NCBI RefSeq assembly: GCF_003732275.1
Contig: NZ_MOBM01000009.1
Span: 1 to 64,000 of the forward strand
DNA length: 64,000 nucleotides
Reading direction: 5' to 3'
DNA from: Pseudomonas frederiksbergensis
Lineage (GTDB): Bacteria; Pseudomonadota; Gammaproteobacteria; Pseudomonadales; Pseudomonadaceae
The translations under genes and the position numbers were made by a program. Every line of letters starts with the position of its first letter. The first letter of the stretch is position 1. The notes under the pieces were generated by a model. That model was not told the origin of the DNA. It searched no databases and was given only the letters and a program-made list of their open reading frames with translations. Below, one piece after another: positions 45,414 through 54,651 of the stretch.

Positions 45414-46811
45414 TCAAAACGGTAATTGGAGATCAGGTGCAACGCGTTTCAGCTGGACGTGGAACACATCCTTGATGCGCTGCAATTCAGCCTCGTCATC
45501 GGCCTCGAAGCGCAGCACCAGCACCGGTGTGGTGTTGGAGGCGCGAACCAGGCCCCAGCCTTTGGCATAGTCGACTCGCACGCCGTCAATGGTGGTCAGG
45601 TCGGCGCCTTCACCCCATTGCGCATCGTGCAGTGCATCAATGATGCTGAATTTGCTCTCTTCGGTCACATGGATATTGATCTCTGGCGTAGAAATATCGT
45701 TCGGGAAGGTCGCGAACAGCTCTTCCGCGGTGGATTTTTCCTTGCTGAGGATCTCCAGCAGCCGTGCGGCGCTGTAAATGCCGTCGTCGAAACCGAACCA
45801 GCGCTCCTTGAAGAAGATGTGCCCGCTCATTTCGCCGGCCAACAGGGCACCGGATTGTTTCATTTTCTTTTTGATCAACGAGTGACCGGTCTTCCACATC
45901 AGCGGACGACCGCCGTATTCCTTGATCAGCGGAATCAGGCGACGGGTGCATTTGACGTCGAAGATGATTTCCGCGTTCGGGTTGCGCGCCACGACGTCGC
46001 GGGCGAACAGCATCAGCAGGCGATCAGGGAAAACGATGCTGCCAGTGTTGGTAACGACGCCCACACGGTCGCCGTCGCCGTCGAAGGCCAGGCCGATGTC
46101 GGCGTTGGTTTCCTTGACCTTGGCGATCAGGTCCACGAGGTTTTCAGGCTTGCCCGGGTCCGGGTGGTGGTTCGGGAAGTTGCCATCGACTTCGCAGAAC
46201 AGCGGGATGACTTCGCAGTTCAGGGCTTCGATCAGTTGCGGGGCGATCACGCCGGCCGCGCCGTTACCGCAATCGACCACGACTTTCAGGCGACGAGCCA
46301 GTTTGATGTCCTGGACGATTTCGGTGTTGTAGCGATCGAGGATCTCGACCTTGGTGATGCTGCCCTTGCCGCTGCTCAGGTTGTTGGTCTTGAGGCGTTC
46401 GTGCAGGGCCTGGATCTGTTCGTTGGCCAGGGTGTCGCCGGCAATGACGATCTTGAAGCCATTGTAGTTCGACGGGTTGTGGCTGCCGGTGAGCATCACG
46501 CCGGATTTGCCGGCCAGTACGTTGGCGGCGTAGTACAGCGCAGGGGTGGGTACCAGGCCGACGTCGCTGACGTGGCAGCCGCTGTCGGCCAGGCCTTTGA
46601 TCAGTTGCTCGACCAGTTCCGGGCCGGACAGGCGACCGTCACGGCCGACGGACACATTGGGTTCATTCTGGGCCAGGCTCTGGGAGCCGATGGCGCGACC
46701 AAGCCAATAAGCTGTTTCAGCGTTCAAGAATTCCGGGACGGTGCCGCGAATGTCGTAGGCGCGGAAGATGCTGTCGGGGAACTTGGGTGCGACTTGGGCT
46801 GGGGTGCTCAT
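45414..46811 (-). CDS. algC: phosphomannomutase/phosphoglucomutase AlgC
   Basis: AlgC interconverts mannose or glucose 6- and 1-phosphates for alginate, LPS and related polymers. The 465-residue product begins MSTPAQVAPKFPDSIFRAYDI. It has the phosphoserine loop TGSHNPSNYNGFK (Ser110), the metal-binding loop AFDGDGDRVGVV, the sugar-binding GEMSGHIFFKERW and a C-terminal phosphate-binding RASNTTPVLVLRFE. It corresponds to P. aeruginosa AlgC (463 aa). dut and coaBC lie upstream on the same strand, separated by a 329-base gap with a REP-type repeat, so algC probably has its own promoter. Confidence 0.96.
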   Translation of the reverse strand: MSTPAQVAPKFPDSIFRAYDIRGTVPEFLNAETAYWLGRAIGSQSLAQNEPNVSVGRDGRLSGPELVEQLIKGLADSGCHVSDVGLVPTPALYYAANVLAGKSGVMLTGSHNPSNYNGFKIVIAGDTLANEQIQALHERLKTNNLSSGKGSITKVEILDRYNTEIVQDIKLARRLKVVVDCGNGAAGVIAPQLIEALNCEVIPLFCEVDGNFPNHHPDPGKPENLVDLIAKVKETNADIGLAFDGDGDRVGVVTNTGSIVFPDRLLMLFARDVVARNPNAEIIFDVKCTRRLIPLIKEYGGRPLMWKTGHSLIKKKMKQSGALLAGEMSGHIFFKERWFGFDDGIYSAARLLEILSKEKSTAEELFATFPNDISTPEINIHVTEESKFSIIDALHDAQWGEGADLTTIDGVRVDYAKGWGLVRASNTTPVLVLRFEADDEAELQRIKDVFHVQLKRVAPDLQLPF

Positions 46812-47140
46812 CTGTAGGAATGCTCCATCTCGAAAGTGGCTGGACCTGCCGGCGAAAAACTCGTCGGCAGGCTCAAACTGAAGGGTATGACGGCGTTTTC
46901 CACCGAGAGTTCGTGGTATGAAAAGGCCATGCCATCAGCATCGACGAGCAATTGCCGTTCAATGCCTTGATTTTCAGTGGTAAACCTTCCAGATGACGAC
47001 TGTGCAATTTGTGGTGAGAGAGCTTGCTCCCGCTTGAGTGCATAGCACTCACAAAAATCGGTAATGACTCACAGAGTTTGGGCCCGCTTCGCTGCCCAAC
47101 GGGGGCAAGCCCCCTCGCCACAGGGTTGCCATCTTTCGGA
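46812..47140. other. intergenic region between dut and algC
   Basis: 47011-47123 is a REP-like pair. The remaining 200 bases next to algC presumably hold its promoter. On the minus strand a frame of about 65 codons (for example RQLLVDADGMAFSYHELSVEN) runs into the algC start as ATGA, but it has no start codon and its upstream side is the repeat. It could be a gene remnant or chance. Confidence 0.45.
47011..47123. repeat. REP-like inverted repeat (GAGAGCTTGCTCCC family, diverged)
   Basis: GTGGTGAGAGAGCTTGCTCC at the left and AACGGGGGCAAGCCCCCTCG near the right form a diverged pair with an inner GGGCCCGCTTCGCTGCCC segment. It is related to the pairs at 12534 and 55811. Confidence 0.7.
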
Positions 47141-47596
47141 TCAGTGGCTGCCGGAGTGGCCGAAACCGCCGGTGCCGCGCTGGGTTTCGACGAACTCTTC
47201 GACCATTTCAAAATGAGCTTGAACTACCGGTACCAGCACCAATTGCGCCAGGCGTTCGCCTACCACCATGTTGAAATCGGTCTGGCCACGGTTCCAGCAC
47301 GACACCATCAGCGGGCCTTGGTAATCGGAGTCGATCAGGCCGACCAGGTTGCCCAGCACGATGCCGTGCTTATGGCCCAGGCCGGAACGCGGCAGAATCA
47401 GCGCGGCCAAACCTGGATCGCCAATGTAGACGGACAGGCCGGTCGGAATCAGCAGGGTTTCGCCCGGCTTGATGACGGTGTCTTTTTCCAGCATGGCGCG
47501 CAGGTCGAGGCCGGCGGAGCCTGGCGTCGCGTATTGCGGCAGTGGGAATTCGGTACCGATGCGTGGGTCGAGGATCTTGGCTTGCAAAGCGTGCAT
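47141..47596 (-). CDS. dut: dUTP diphosphatase
   Basis: Dut hydrolyses dUTP to dUMP. The 151-residue product has the five dUTPase motifs: [11 protein letters not shown] (I), [14 protein letters not shown] (II and III region), [14 protein letters not shown] (III), [16 protein letters not shown] (IV) and the C-terminal [10 protein letters not shown] (V). The length equals that of E. coli. It follows coaBC by five bases on the same strand, the classic coaBC-dut pair. Confidence 0.97.
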   Translation of the reverse strand: MHALQAKILDPRIGTEFPLPQYATPGSAGLDLRAMLEKDTVIKPGETLLIPTGLSVYIGDPGLAALILPRSGLGHKHGIVLGNLVGLIDSDYQGPLMVSCWNRGQTDFNMVVGERLAQLVLVPVVQAHFEMVEEFVETQRGTGGFGHSGSH

Positions 47597-47601
47597 GTAA
47601 A

Positions 47602-48810
47602 TTAAACCTGGTTCAGACGTTCGGCGATAAAAGTGATCAGCTGGCGAGCGATTTTGCTCTTGCTGGTCTGGGCGAAGAGTGTGGCGTGCAGCTCACGGTC
47701 GATTACGCTGCAGGCGTTTTCTTCGCTGTTGAAGCCAATACTCGGGTTCGCGACGTCGTTGGCGACGATCAGATCGAGGTTCTTGTCTTTCAACTTGCGT
47801 GCAGCGTAATCGAGCAAGTGTTCGGTTTCGGCGGCGAAACCGACACTGAACGGACGGTCGGGACGGGTGGCGATGGTGGCCAGGATGTCTGGGTTGCGGA
47901 CCATCTGTAGCAACAAGCCGTCGCCGTTCGTAGGGTCTTTCTTGAGTTTCTGTGGGGCGACGACTTCCGGACGGTAGTCCGCGACCGCAGCAGAGGCGAT
48001 GAACAGGTCGCAAGGGATCGCCGCTTCGCAGGCAGCGAGCATGTCGCGGGCACTGACCACGTCGATGCGCGTGACGCGATCCGGGGTCGGCAGATGCACA
48101 GGACCCGTAATCAGAGTCACGCGGGCGCCGGCTTCTACCGCGGCTTCGGCCAGGGCAAAGCCCATTTTTCCAGAGCTGTGGTTGGTGATGTAGCGCACCG
48201 GGTCGATGTTTTCCTGGGTCGGGCCGGCGGTGATCAGCACGTGTTTGCCGGTCAGCGCCTGGCGCTGGAAGCAGTCTGCCGCGCACTGGGCGAGGTCGGT
48301 GGCTTCGAGCATGCGGCCCATACCGACGTCGCCGCAGGCCTGGCTGCCGGAGGCTGGGCCGAAGACCTTGAGGTCACGGCTTTCGAGGGTTTGCAGGTTG
48401 GCCTGGGTCGCCGGATCGCGCCACATGGCCTGGTTCATCGCCGGGGCAACCGCGACCACGGCGTCGGTGGCCAGCACCAACGTGGTCAGCAGATCGTCGG
48501 CAATGCCTTGGGCCAGACGGGCGATCAGGTCCGCGGTGGCGGGAGCGATCAGTACCAGGTCGGCCCACTTGGCCAGCTCGATGTGGCCCATCGCGGCTTC
48601 GGCCGCCGGGTCCAGCAAATCGAGATGGACCGGATGCCCGGACAACGCCTGCATGGTCAGCGGGGTAATGAATTCGCTGCCGCCACGGGTCATGACCACG
48701 CGCACTTCGGCGCCCTGGTCGATCAGGCGGCGAACCAGCTCGGCGCTCTTGTAGGCCGCAATGCCGCCGCCGACGCCCAGAACGATGCGTTTCCGATACA
48801 GCCGCTGCAT
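47602..48810 (-). CDS. coaBC: bifunctional phosphopantothenoylcysteine decarboxylase/synthetase CoaBC (Dfp)
   Basis: CoaBC carries out two steps of coenzyme A synthesis. The 402-residue product has the N-terminal flavin decarboxylase domain ([53 protein letters not shown], with the PASG motif [17 protein letters not shown]). The CTP-dependent synthetase domain follows from about residue 185 ([42 protein letters not shown] and the KxKK-like QKLKKD). ATG 48810 gives MQRLYRKR; an in-frame start at 48879 lacks support. It is divergent from radC. Confidence 0.97.
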   Translation of the reverse strand: MQRLYRKRIVLGVGGGIAAYKSAELVRRLIDQGAEVRVVMTRGGSEFITPLTMQALSGHPVHLDLLDPAAEAAMGHIELAKWADLVLIAPATADLIARLAQGIADDLLTTLVLATDAVVAVAPAMNQAMWRDPATQANLQTLESRDLKVFGPASGSQACGDVGMGRMLEATDLAQCAADCFQRQALTGKHVLITAGPTQENIDPVRYITNHSSGKMGFALAEAAVEAGARVTLITGPVHLPTPDRVTRIDVVSARDMLAACEAAIPCDLFIASAAVADYRPEVVAPQKLKKDPTNGDGLLLQMVRNPDILATIATRPDRPFSVGFAAETEHLLDYAARKLKDKNLDLIVANDVANPSIGFNSEENACSVIDRELHATLFAQTSKSKIARQLITFIAERLNQV

Positions 48811-48946
48811 AGGTCTGCCTTTCATTTCGTTGATGACTGCTTGGCGATACCCCCTCCCCAGGGATGAATTCGCCAGCAAAAAAGATGGGCTACGATATCA
48901 CAGCGACCGCTATGGAACAGCGGCGCCCACATTCCAGGGAGGTGCT

Positions 48947-49621
48947 ATGAGTATTCGCGATTGGCCGGCGGCCGAGCGGCCGCGGGAGAGGTTGCTTGAG
49001 TTGGGCTCGGGGAGCCTTTCGGACGCCGAACTGCTGGCGATTTTTTTAAGGACCGGCGTGTCGGGTAAAAGCGCAGTTGATCTGGCGCGACATCTGCTGA
49101 ATCAGTTTGGCAGCCTGCGCTCACTGCTAGAGGCCGATCAGGCTGCATTCAGCAGGCAATTAGGGCTTGGGCCAGCGAAATTCGCTCAGTTGCAAGCGGC
49201 CCAGGAAATGGGCAGAAGGCATTTGGCCGAACGTGCGCGCCAAAAATCGGCACTGGAGAATCCGCAGGCGGTTCGTGATTACCTGAAGTCGATGTTGCGC
49301 CACGAGCCTCACGAGGTGTTTGGGTGTCTGTTTTTGGATTCCAAGCATCAAGTGCTGGCGTTTGAAGTGCTGTTTCGCGGCTCCATCGACAGCACCAGTG
49401 TTTATCCGAGGCAGGTGGTTAAACGCGCCTTGGCCCACAATGCCGCAGCGTTGATCCTCTGCCACAACCATCCGTCGGGTAACACCAACCCCAGTCAAGC
49501 CGACCGTACGCTGACCAAGCGCCTGCAAGAGGCCCTGGACCTGATCGATGTGCGGGTGCTAGACCATTTCATCGTTGGGGATGGTGATCCGCTGTCCATG
49601 GCCGAGTATGGGTGGATGTGA
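48947..49621 (+). CDS. radC: RadC-family JAMM protein
   Basis: RadC family proteins have a JAMM metalloprotease-like fold; an early assignment to DNA repair was not upheld. The 224-residue product has the N-terminal helix-hairpin-helix part ([37 protein letters not shown]) and a JAMM motif: [16 protein letters not shown], then [14 protein letters not shown] (HxH...D zinc site). AGGGAGG precedes ATG 48947 by 5 bases. The frame is open upstream to 48761, but that would overlap coaBC. It is divergent from coaBC. Confidence 0.95.
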   Translation: MSIRDWPAAERPRERLLELGSGSLSDAELLAIFLRTGVSGKSAVDLARHLLNQFGSLRSLLEADQAAFSRQLGLGPAKFAQLQAAQEMGRRHLAERARQKSALENPQAVRDYLKSMLRHEPHEVFGCLFLDSKHQVLAFEVLFRGSIDSTSVYPRQVVKRALAHNAAALILCHNHPSGNTNPSQADRTLTKRLQEALDLIDVRVLDHFIVGDGDPLSMAEYGWM

Positions 49622-49644
49622 GAGGGCTAGAGGGGTAAGCAACT

Positions 49645-49738
49645 CCTGTGGGAGCGGGCTTGCTCGCGAAGGCGTCGTGTCAGTCGATATCAATGTCTAC
49701 TGACAGACCGCTTTCGCGAGCAAGCCCGCTCCCACAGG
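49645..49738. repeat. REPIN, GGGAGCGGGCTTGCTCGCGA variant
   Basis: CCTGTGGGAGCGGGCTTGCT and its reverse complement enclose about 50 bases, between two convergent genes (radC and the substrate-binding protein gene). Confidence 0.85.
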
Positions 49739-49756
49739 GGGTTGTGGCGGGGCGGA

Positions 49757-51343
49757 TTACTTGAGGTTGACCTTCGAGTAATCCTGACGACCGAACGGAC
49801 TGACCTGATAGCCCTGCACATCCTTACGCGTCAGCGCAAAGGCCGTCGGGTGCGCCAGTGGCAGCCACAACGCCTGTTGCTGGATCTGAGCCTGGGCCTG
49901 CTCGTAGAGCTTGGTGCGTACACCTTGCTCACCAGTGGTCTTGCCAGCGCTGATCAGCTTGTCCAGGTCCTGGTTGCAGTAGCGGGCGAAGTTGGTGCCG
50001 GATTTGACCCCCGCGCAGGAAAACTGCGGTGTGAGGAAGTTGTCCGGGTCGCCGTTGTCGCCAGCCCAGCCCATGAATAGCAAGTCGTGTTCGCCGGCCT
50101 TGGCGCGGCGAATCAGCTCGCCCCATTCGATCACACGAATCTCGGCCTGGATGCCGATTTCCGCGAGGTCGGACTGCAGCAATTGCGCGCCGAGGCTCGG
50201 ATTGGGGTTCAGCAGGCTGCCGGAAGGGCGGGTCCAGATGGTGGTCTGGAAGCCACTCTTGAGCCCGGCCTTGGCCATCAACGCCCGGGCTTTCTCGACA
50301 TCATGGGGATAGCCCGAGAGGTTTTTGGCGTAGCTCCAGGTGTTGGGTGGGTATGGGCCATTGGCAGGCTCGGCGGTGTCTTCGAACACAGCCTTGATGT
50401 AATTGGCCTTGTCGAATGCCAGGTTGATGGCCTGACGCACTTCAGGTTTGTCCAGCGGCGGATGCTGGCTGTTGATTCCGACGAATGCGGTCATGAAGGC
50501 GTCAGTCTTTTCCACCTTCAGGGTCGGTTCTTGCTTCGCAGCCTGTACGTCCAGCGGTTTGGGCGACAGCGCGATCTGGCACTCGTTGCGGCGCAATTTC
50601 TGCAAGCGCACGTTGGCGTCCGGAGTGATGGCGAAGATCAGCGGGTCTACCGATGGCTTGCCGCGGAAGTAGTCGCGGTTGGCTTTGTAGCGAATCGAGG
50701 CGTCTTTCTGAAAGCGCGTGAAAATGAACGGCCCGCTGCCGATCGGCTGGCTGTTGAGCTTTTCCGGCGTGCCGGCCTTCAACAGTTGGTCGGCGTATTC
50801 GGCCGAATAGATCGAGGCGAAACCCATGCTCAGGGTCGGCAGGAAAGTCGAGTCCGGGTGATCGAGGGTGAAGCGGATGGTGAGCGGGTCCAATGCGTCG
50901 ATCTTCTTGATCAACGCCGGTAACTGCATCGACTGGGCATGCGGGAAGCCGCTCTGGGCGACTTTGTGCCACGGGTGCGCCGGGTCGAGCATGCGGTCGA
51001 AACTGAACTTCACGTCTTCGGCGGTCAGGTCACGCGTCGGGTTGAAGTATTCGGTATGGTGAAATTTCACCTGCGGGTGCAATTTGAAAACGTAGGTCAG
51101 GCCGTCGGGTGTGACTTCCCAGCTGTCCGCCAGGCTGGCGACCACTTTGCCGCTGGCCGTGTCGAAGTCCACCAGGCGGTCCATCAGCACGTCGGCCGAG
51201 GCGTTGGTGGTGGTCAGCGAGTTGTATTGCACCACATCGAACCCTTCCGGGCTGGCTTCGGTGCAGACGCTCAGGGCGGCAGCATGGGCCAGGGGGCTCA
51301 GTAGAAGCGGTGCGAGCAGCAGCGGTAGGGCAGCGAGGCGCAT
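49757..51343 (-). CDS. ABC transporter substrate-binding protein, peptide type (DppA-like)
   Basis: This periplasmic protein of the SBP_bac_5 family binds peptides, heme or related ligands. The 528-residue product has a cleavable signal peptide (MRLAALPLLLAPLLLSPLAHA). The family core includes LSVCTEASPEGFDVVQYNS, DRLVDFDTASGKVVASLADSWEV, LTYVFKLHPQVKFHH, a DFLTPQFSC-like NFLTPQFSCAG segment and a QAQIQQQALWLPLAHP C-terminal segment. No permease or ATPase gene is adjacent (radC and rpmB flank it), so it must serve a transporter encoded elsewhere. P. aeruginosa has a similar gene at this spot. Confidence 0.92.
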   Translation of the reverse strand: MRLAALPLLLAPLLLSPLAHAAALSVCTEASPEGFDVVQYNSLTTTNASADVLMDRLVDFDTASGKVVASLADSWEVTPDGLTYVFKLHPQVKFHHTEYFNPTRDLTAEDVKFSFDRMLDPAHPWHKVAQSGFPHAQSMQLPALIKKIDALDPLTIRFTLDHPDSTFLPTLSMGFASIYSAEYADQLLKAGTPEKLNSQPIGSGPFIFTRFQKDASIRYKANRDYFRGKPSVDPLIFAITPDANVRLQKLRRNECQIALSPKPLDVQAAKQEPTLKVEKTDAFMTAFVGINSQHPPLDKPEVRQAINLAFDKANYIKAVFEDTAEPANGPYPPNTWSYAKNLSGYPHDVEKARALMAKAGLKSGFQTTIWTRPSGSLLNPNPSLGAQLLQSDLAEIGIQAEIRVIEWGELIRRAKAGEHDLLFMGWAGDNGDPDNFLTPQFSCAGVKSGTNFARYCNQDLDKLISAGKTTGEQGVRTKLYEQAQAQIQQQALWLPLAHPTAFALTRKDVQGYQVSPFGRQDYSKVNLK

Positions 51344-51456
51344 GGTCGGATTCCTTTACAGATCGAAGGCCCATCTGCAAGTGCAGTCTGGAAAAGGCTT
51401 ACCCTAGTGGGCTCTTTTGCAAATGACTATCCCCTTTTTCGTTTTAAGGAGACTAT

Positions 51457-51537
51457 ATGCGCTTGTTTTCGGTGATGCGGGCCGAGGAAAACCCGGAATC
51501 GGTCGGTTGGCCGATTCTCTGCGACGAGCGGTCTTAA
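51457..51537 (+). CDS. possible 26-residue small protein
   Basis: AAGGAG lies 7 bases before ATG 51457 and starts a short frame, MRLFSVMRAEENPESV then GWPILCDERS. It is upstream of the rpmB promoter and on the same strand. I do not recognise it. Support is the strong ribosome site and an amino-acid composition that looks protein-like; it could be spurious. Confidence 0.3.
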   Translation: MRLFSVMRAEENPESVGWPILCDERS

Positions 51538-51611
51538 TCGGCGACAGCCTTTATCCAAGGCGCCCGGCGCCCGGAAAAGGGGGAATTTATCAAGTTCGCG
51601 CACACGGAATG

Positions 51612-51640
51612 TTGTTGCTCTCCAGTCTTTCTGGTATAAA
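51612..51640 (+). promoter_or_regulatory. sigma-70 promoter of rpmB-rpmG
   Basis: TTGTTG at 51612-51617 and TATAAA at 51635-51640 are spaced 17 bases, close to consensus. Transcription would begin near 51647 and give a leader of about 140 bases before rpmB. Confidence 0.65.
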
Positions 51641-51646
51641 GCAGCG

Positions 51647-51788
51647 CTCTTTTCTAGGGGCCCGGTTCCTTCACTGTAGGTGTAGCCGGTAAGACCTCTA
51701 AAGAAACGCGGCGCCTGGCGCCAAATGACTGAGAGATTAAGCGGCCAACCCATGCCGGGTTGGGCATGTGGTTTTAGAGGGCTGAGGC
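51647..51788 (+). promoter_or_regulatory. structured 5' leader of rpmB
   Basis: The leader includes GGCGCCTGGCGCC near 51705-51722 and a perfect 7-bp hairpin CCAACCC-ATGCC-GGGTTGG at 51745-51763, about 25 bases before the rpmB start. Ribosomal protein operons are often autoregulated through such leaders; this one is inferred, not recognised. Confidence 0.4.
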
Positions 51789-52022
51789 ATGTCGAGAGTA
51801 TGTCAAGTTACCGGTAAGGGTCCGGTGACTGGGAATAACATTTCCCACGCAAACAACAAAACCCGTCGTCGTTTCCTGCCGAACCTGCAGCATCACCGCT
51901 TCTGGGTTGAAGAAGAGAAACGTTTCGTGCGTCTGCGCGTATCTGCCAAAGGCATGCGTATCATCGACAAGCGTGGCATCACTGTCGTGCTGGCCGAAAT
52001 CCGCAAAGCCGGCAAGATCTAA
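51789..52022 (+). CDS. rpmB: 50S ribosomal protein L28
   Basis: L28 is a small protein of the large ribosomal subunit. The 77-residue product begins [20 protein letters not shown] and has [17 protein letters not shown] and the C-terminal [11 protein letters not shown]. It has one Cys only, so it is the zinc-free form. It lies 11 bases before rpmG, the conserved pair. Confidence 0.98.
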   Translation: MSRVCQVTGKGPVTGNNISHANNKTRRRFLPNLQHHRFWVEEEKRFVRLRVSAKGMRIIDKRGITVVLAEIRKAGKI

Positions 52023-52033
52023 GGGAGCTAATC

Positions 52034-52189
52034 ATGCGTGAATTGATTCGTTTGATTTCGAGCGCCGGTACTGGTCACTTCTACACTACCGACAAGAACA
52101 AGCGCACTACTCCGGACAAAATCGAGATCAAGAAATTTGATCCGGTTGTTCGTAAGCACGTGATCTACAAAGAAGGCAAAATCAAGTAA
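52034..52189 (+). CDS. rpmG: 50S ribosomal protein L33
   Basis: L33 is a 51-residue large-subunit protein. The translation starts [19 protein letters not shown], then [20 protein letters not shown] and ends [10 protein letters not shown]. It has no cysteines, so it is the zinc-independent (C-minus) form. GGGAG lies 7 bases before ATG 52034. It follows rpmB and ends 20 bases before an intrinsic terminator. Confidence 0.98.
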   Translation: MRELIRLISSAGTGHFYTTDKNKRTTPDKIEIKKFDPVVRKHVIYKEGKIK

Positions 52190-52208
52190 TTGATTTTTCC
52201 CTCTTACG

Positions 52209-52243
52209 AAAAAGGCCCGTATCGCGAGATACGGGCCTTTTTT
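52209..52243 (+). terminator. intrinsic terminator of rpmB-rpmG
   Basis: AAAAAGGCCCGTATC-GCGA-GATACGGGCCTTTTTT is a perfect GC-rich stem with a GNRA-type loop and a T tract. Confidence 0.93.
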
Positions 52244-52281
52244 GTTGCCTGCGTGTTTTGTTTTGGTCTGCCAGGACCTCA

Positions 52282-52355
52282 TCGCGAGCAGGCTCGCTCC
52301 CACATTGGATTTGTGAACGACGCAGATCAAATGTGGGAGCGGGCTTGCTCGCGAA
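52282..52355. repeat. REPIN (short form)
   Basis: TCGCGAGCAGGCTCGCTCCC at the left and GTGGGAGCGGGCTTGCTCGC at the right form an inverted pair of the common family, with arms of different subtypes. Confidence 0.8.
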
Positions 52356-52381
52356 AGGGCCGGCCGGGGCGGCACAAATCC

Positions 52382-52744
52382 TCAAGCCTTCTGTTCAAAC
52401 ACCACATAGATCTTGCGGCACGGCTCCAGCACTTCCCAGGTGCCTTTGAAACCGGCCGGAATCACGAAGCGATCGCCCACACGCAGAGTCTTGGCGTTAC
52501 CCTCGCCGTCGCGCAGCACTGAAACCCCCTGAACGATTTCGCAGTATTCGTGCTCGGTGTAGTTCACTAGCCACTGGCCGACTTCGCCTTCCCAAACACC
52601 CGCACTCATTTGGCCGCATGGGCTGTTGTAATGGTTGTACACCGCTTGCTCGGGGTCTCCCTTGAGGACTTTCGCCGGGTCTGGTCGATAGCGATCGGGC
52701 TGGGTGTTGGCCTGGCTGAAATCGACGATATCCTGAATGCTCAT
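52382..52744 (-). CDS. cupin domain protein (DUF861-type)
   Basis: The 120-residue protein is a single small cupin: MSIQDIVDFSQANTQPDRY, ECGVWEGEVGQWLVNYTEHEYCEIVQG (with the EHEYC-like metal segment, starting from SAGVWEGE) and FVIPAGFKGTWEVLEPCRKIYV. DUF861-type cupins often sit near amine-catabolism genes. Here the neighbour is the divergent aldehyde dehydrogenase gene, 228 bases away, which suits such a role. No catalytic function is known for it. Confidence 0.88.
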   Translation of the reverse strand: MSIQDIVDFSQANTQPDRYRPDPAKVLKGDPEQAVYNHYNSPCGQMSAGVWEGEVGQWLVNYTEHEYCEIVQGVSVLRDGEGNAKTLRVGDRFVIPAGFKGTWEVLEPCRKIYVVFEQKA

Positions 52745-52971
52745 GCTGGTATTCCCCCGTGATTGCGCTGGAAAATTGAAAGTCTATGTTTATTAAAATG
52801 AACATCGCAAGGCCGTTTGCCGGCCTTGTGTCAAATATATTGAAACTTCACCGGCCGCTGGTTTAGGGTAACGGTTGCCTTGAGCCGAAAAGCAGGCTGG
52901 CCGGGCAGAATTCCTGACAGCACCCGCATAGACCGCGGGGCACTCGTATTCAATAAGAGGAGGACACTCGA

Positions 52972-54465
52972 ATGACCACCCTGACTCGTGCCGACTGGGA
53001 ACAACGGGCTCTCGATCTGAAGATCGAAGGCCGCGCCTACATCAATGGCGAATACACCGATGCCGTCTCCGATGAGACCTTCGAGTGCATCAGCCCCGTC
53101 GATGGCCGTCTGCTGGGCAAGATTGCCAGCTGTGACGCCGCCGATGCCCAGCGTGCCGTGGATAACGCCCGCGCCACTTTCAATTCCGGCGCCTGGTCGC
53201 GCCTGGCGCCGACCAAACGCAAAGCCACCATGATTCGTTTCGCCGGCCTGCTGAAACAGCACGCCGAAGAGCTGGCCCTGCTCGAAACCCTGGACATGGG
53301 CAAGCCGATCAGCGACTCCCTGTACATCGACGTTCCCGGCGCGGCGCAAGCCCTGAGCTGGAGCGGTGAAGCCATCGACAAGATCTACGACGAAGTCGCC
53401 GCCACCCCGCACGATCAGCTGGGTCTTGTGACTCGCGAGCCGGTCGGCGTGGTCGGTGCGATCGTGCCGTGGAACTTCCCGTTGATGATGGCCTGCTGGA
53501 AGCTCGGGCCGGCGCTGTCCACCGGTAACTCGGTGATCCTTAAACCGTCTGAAAAATCTCCGCTGACCGCGATCCGCATTGCGGCGCTGGCCGTTGAAGC
53601 CGGTATCCCGAAAGGTGTGTTGAACGTGCTGCCGGGTTACGGTCACACCGTCGGCAAGGCCCTGGCCCTGCACAACGACGTCGACACCCTGGTGTTCACC
53701 GGTTCGACCAAGATCGCCAAGCAACTGCTGATCTACTCCGGCGAATCGAACATGAAACGTGTCTGGCTGGAAGCTGGCGGCAAGAGCCCGAACATCGTGT
53801 TCGCTGATGCGCCGGACCTGCAAGCCGCCGCCGAAGCCGCTGCCGGTGCCATCGCCTTCAACCAGGGCGAAGTCTGCACCGCCGGTTCGCGCCTGCTGGT
53901 GGAGCGTTCGATCAAGGACAAATTCCTGCCGCTGGTGATCGAGGCCCTGAAAACCTGGAAACCGGGCAACCCGCTGGACCCGGCAACCAATGTCGGTGCG
54001 CTGGTGGACACCCAGCAGATGAACACTGTGCTGTCCTACATCGAATCCGGTCACACCGATGGCGCCAAACTGGTGGCTGGTGGCAAGCGCATTCTTCAGG
54101 AAACCGGTGGCACCTACGTCGAGCCGACGATTTTCGATGGCGTGAGCAACGCGATGAAAATTGCTCAGGAAGAAATCTTCGGTCCGGTGTTGTCGGTCAT
54201 CACCTTCGACAGCGCTGAAGAAGCCATCCAGATCGCCAACGACACGCCTTACGGTCTGGCCGCTGCAGTCTGGACCGCCGACATCTCCAAGGCTCACCTG
54301 ACCGCCAAGGCTTTGCGTGCCGGTAGCGTGTGGGTCAACCAGTACGACGGCGGCGACATGACCGCGCCGTTCGGTGGCTTCAAACAGTCCGGCAACGGTC
54401 GCGACAAGTCGCTGCACGCGTTCGACAAGTACACCGAGCTGAAGGCGACCTGGATCAAGTTGTAA
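52972..54465 (+). CDS. kauB: aldehyde dehydrogenase, PuuC/KauB type
   Basis: This NAD(P)-dependent enzyme oxidises aldehydes from polyamine or amino-acid breakdown. The 497-residue product has the Glu267 base (VWLEAGGKSPN) and nucleophile Cys302 (FNQGEVCTAGSRLL), PWNFPLMMACWKLGPAL and a conserved EEIFGPVLSVITF segment. Length and neighbourhood (rpmG, rpmB and radC on one side, an MFS and a PuuB-like oxidase on the other) correspond to P. aeruginosa PA5312 KauB, which acts on 4-guanidinobutyraldehyde and related aldehydes. AGGAGG lies 8 bases before ATG 52972. The adjacent aminotransferase gene of P. aeruginosa is absent here. Confidence 0.9.
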   Translation: MTTLTRADWEQRALDLKIEGRAYINGEYTDAVSDETFECISPVDGRLLGKIASCDAADAQRAVDNARATFNSGAWSRLAPTKRKATMIRFAGLLKQHAEELALLETLDMGKPISDSLYIDVPGAAQALSWSGEAIDKIYDEVAATPHDQLGLVTREPVGVVGAIVPWNFPLMMACWKLGPALSTGNSVILKPSEKSPLTAIRIAALAVEAGIPKGVLNVLPGYGHTVGKALALHNDVDTLVFTGSTKIAKQLLIYSGESNMKRVWLEAGGKSPNIVFADAPDLQAAAEAAAGAIAFNQGEVCTAGSRLLVERSIKDKFLPLVIEALKTWKPGNPLDPATNVGALVDTQQMNTVLSYIESGHTDGAKLVAGGKRILQETGGTYVEPTIFDGVSNAMKIAQEEIFGPVLSVITFDSAEEAIQIANDTPYGLAAAVWTADISKAHLTAKALRAGSVWVNQYDGGDMTAPFGGFKQSGNGRDKSLHAFDKYTELKATWIKL

Positions 54466-54472
54466 TCTGTAG

Positions 54473-54498
54473 CGGGCCCCGGTTCATATCGGGGCCCG
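54473..54498 (+). terminator. probable terminator after the aldehyde dehydrogenase gene
   Basis: CGGGCCCCG-GTTCATAT-CGGGGCCCG is a perfect 9-bp GC stem 8 bases past the stop codon. The T tract is short (TTGC), so termination efficiency is uncertain. Confidence 0.6.
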
Positions 54499-54515
54499 TT
54501 GCAACATAGATCCCT

Positions 54516-54606
54516 TGTGGGAGCGAGCCTGCTCGCGATAGCGGTATGACAGTCGACGTCAATGTTGAATGTTGCTCCGTCATCGCGAGCAGGCTCGCTC
54601 CCACAG
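54516..54606. repeat. REPIN of the GGGAGCGAGCCTGCTCGC family
   Basis: TGTGGGAGCGAGCCTGCTCG and its reverse complement enclose a middle with ATGTTGAATGTT, the same interior as the copies at 31042 and 34344. Confidence 0.85.
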
Positions 54607-54651
54607 TGTTTTGTGCCACCGGTAAAATAACAATCCACAGGAGTGTGGAAC

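Larger units (their letters stand above)
51344..51788. other. 445-base upstream region of rpmB
   Basis: It contains a 26-codon frame with a strong ribosome site at 51457, a good sigma-70 promoter at 51612-51640 and a long rpmB leader with hairpins, each listed separately. I see nothing else. Confidence 0.6.

Noticed and set aside
46812..47010. A protein-like minus-strand frame running into the algC start.
   Set aside because: It has no start codon, is cut by a REP-type repeat upstream and matches nothing I know.
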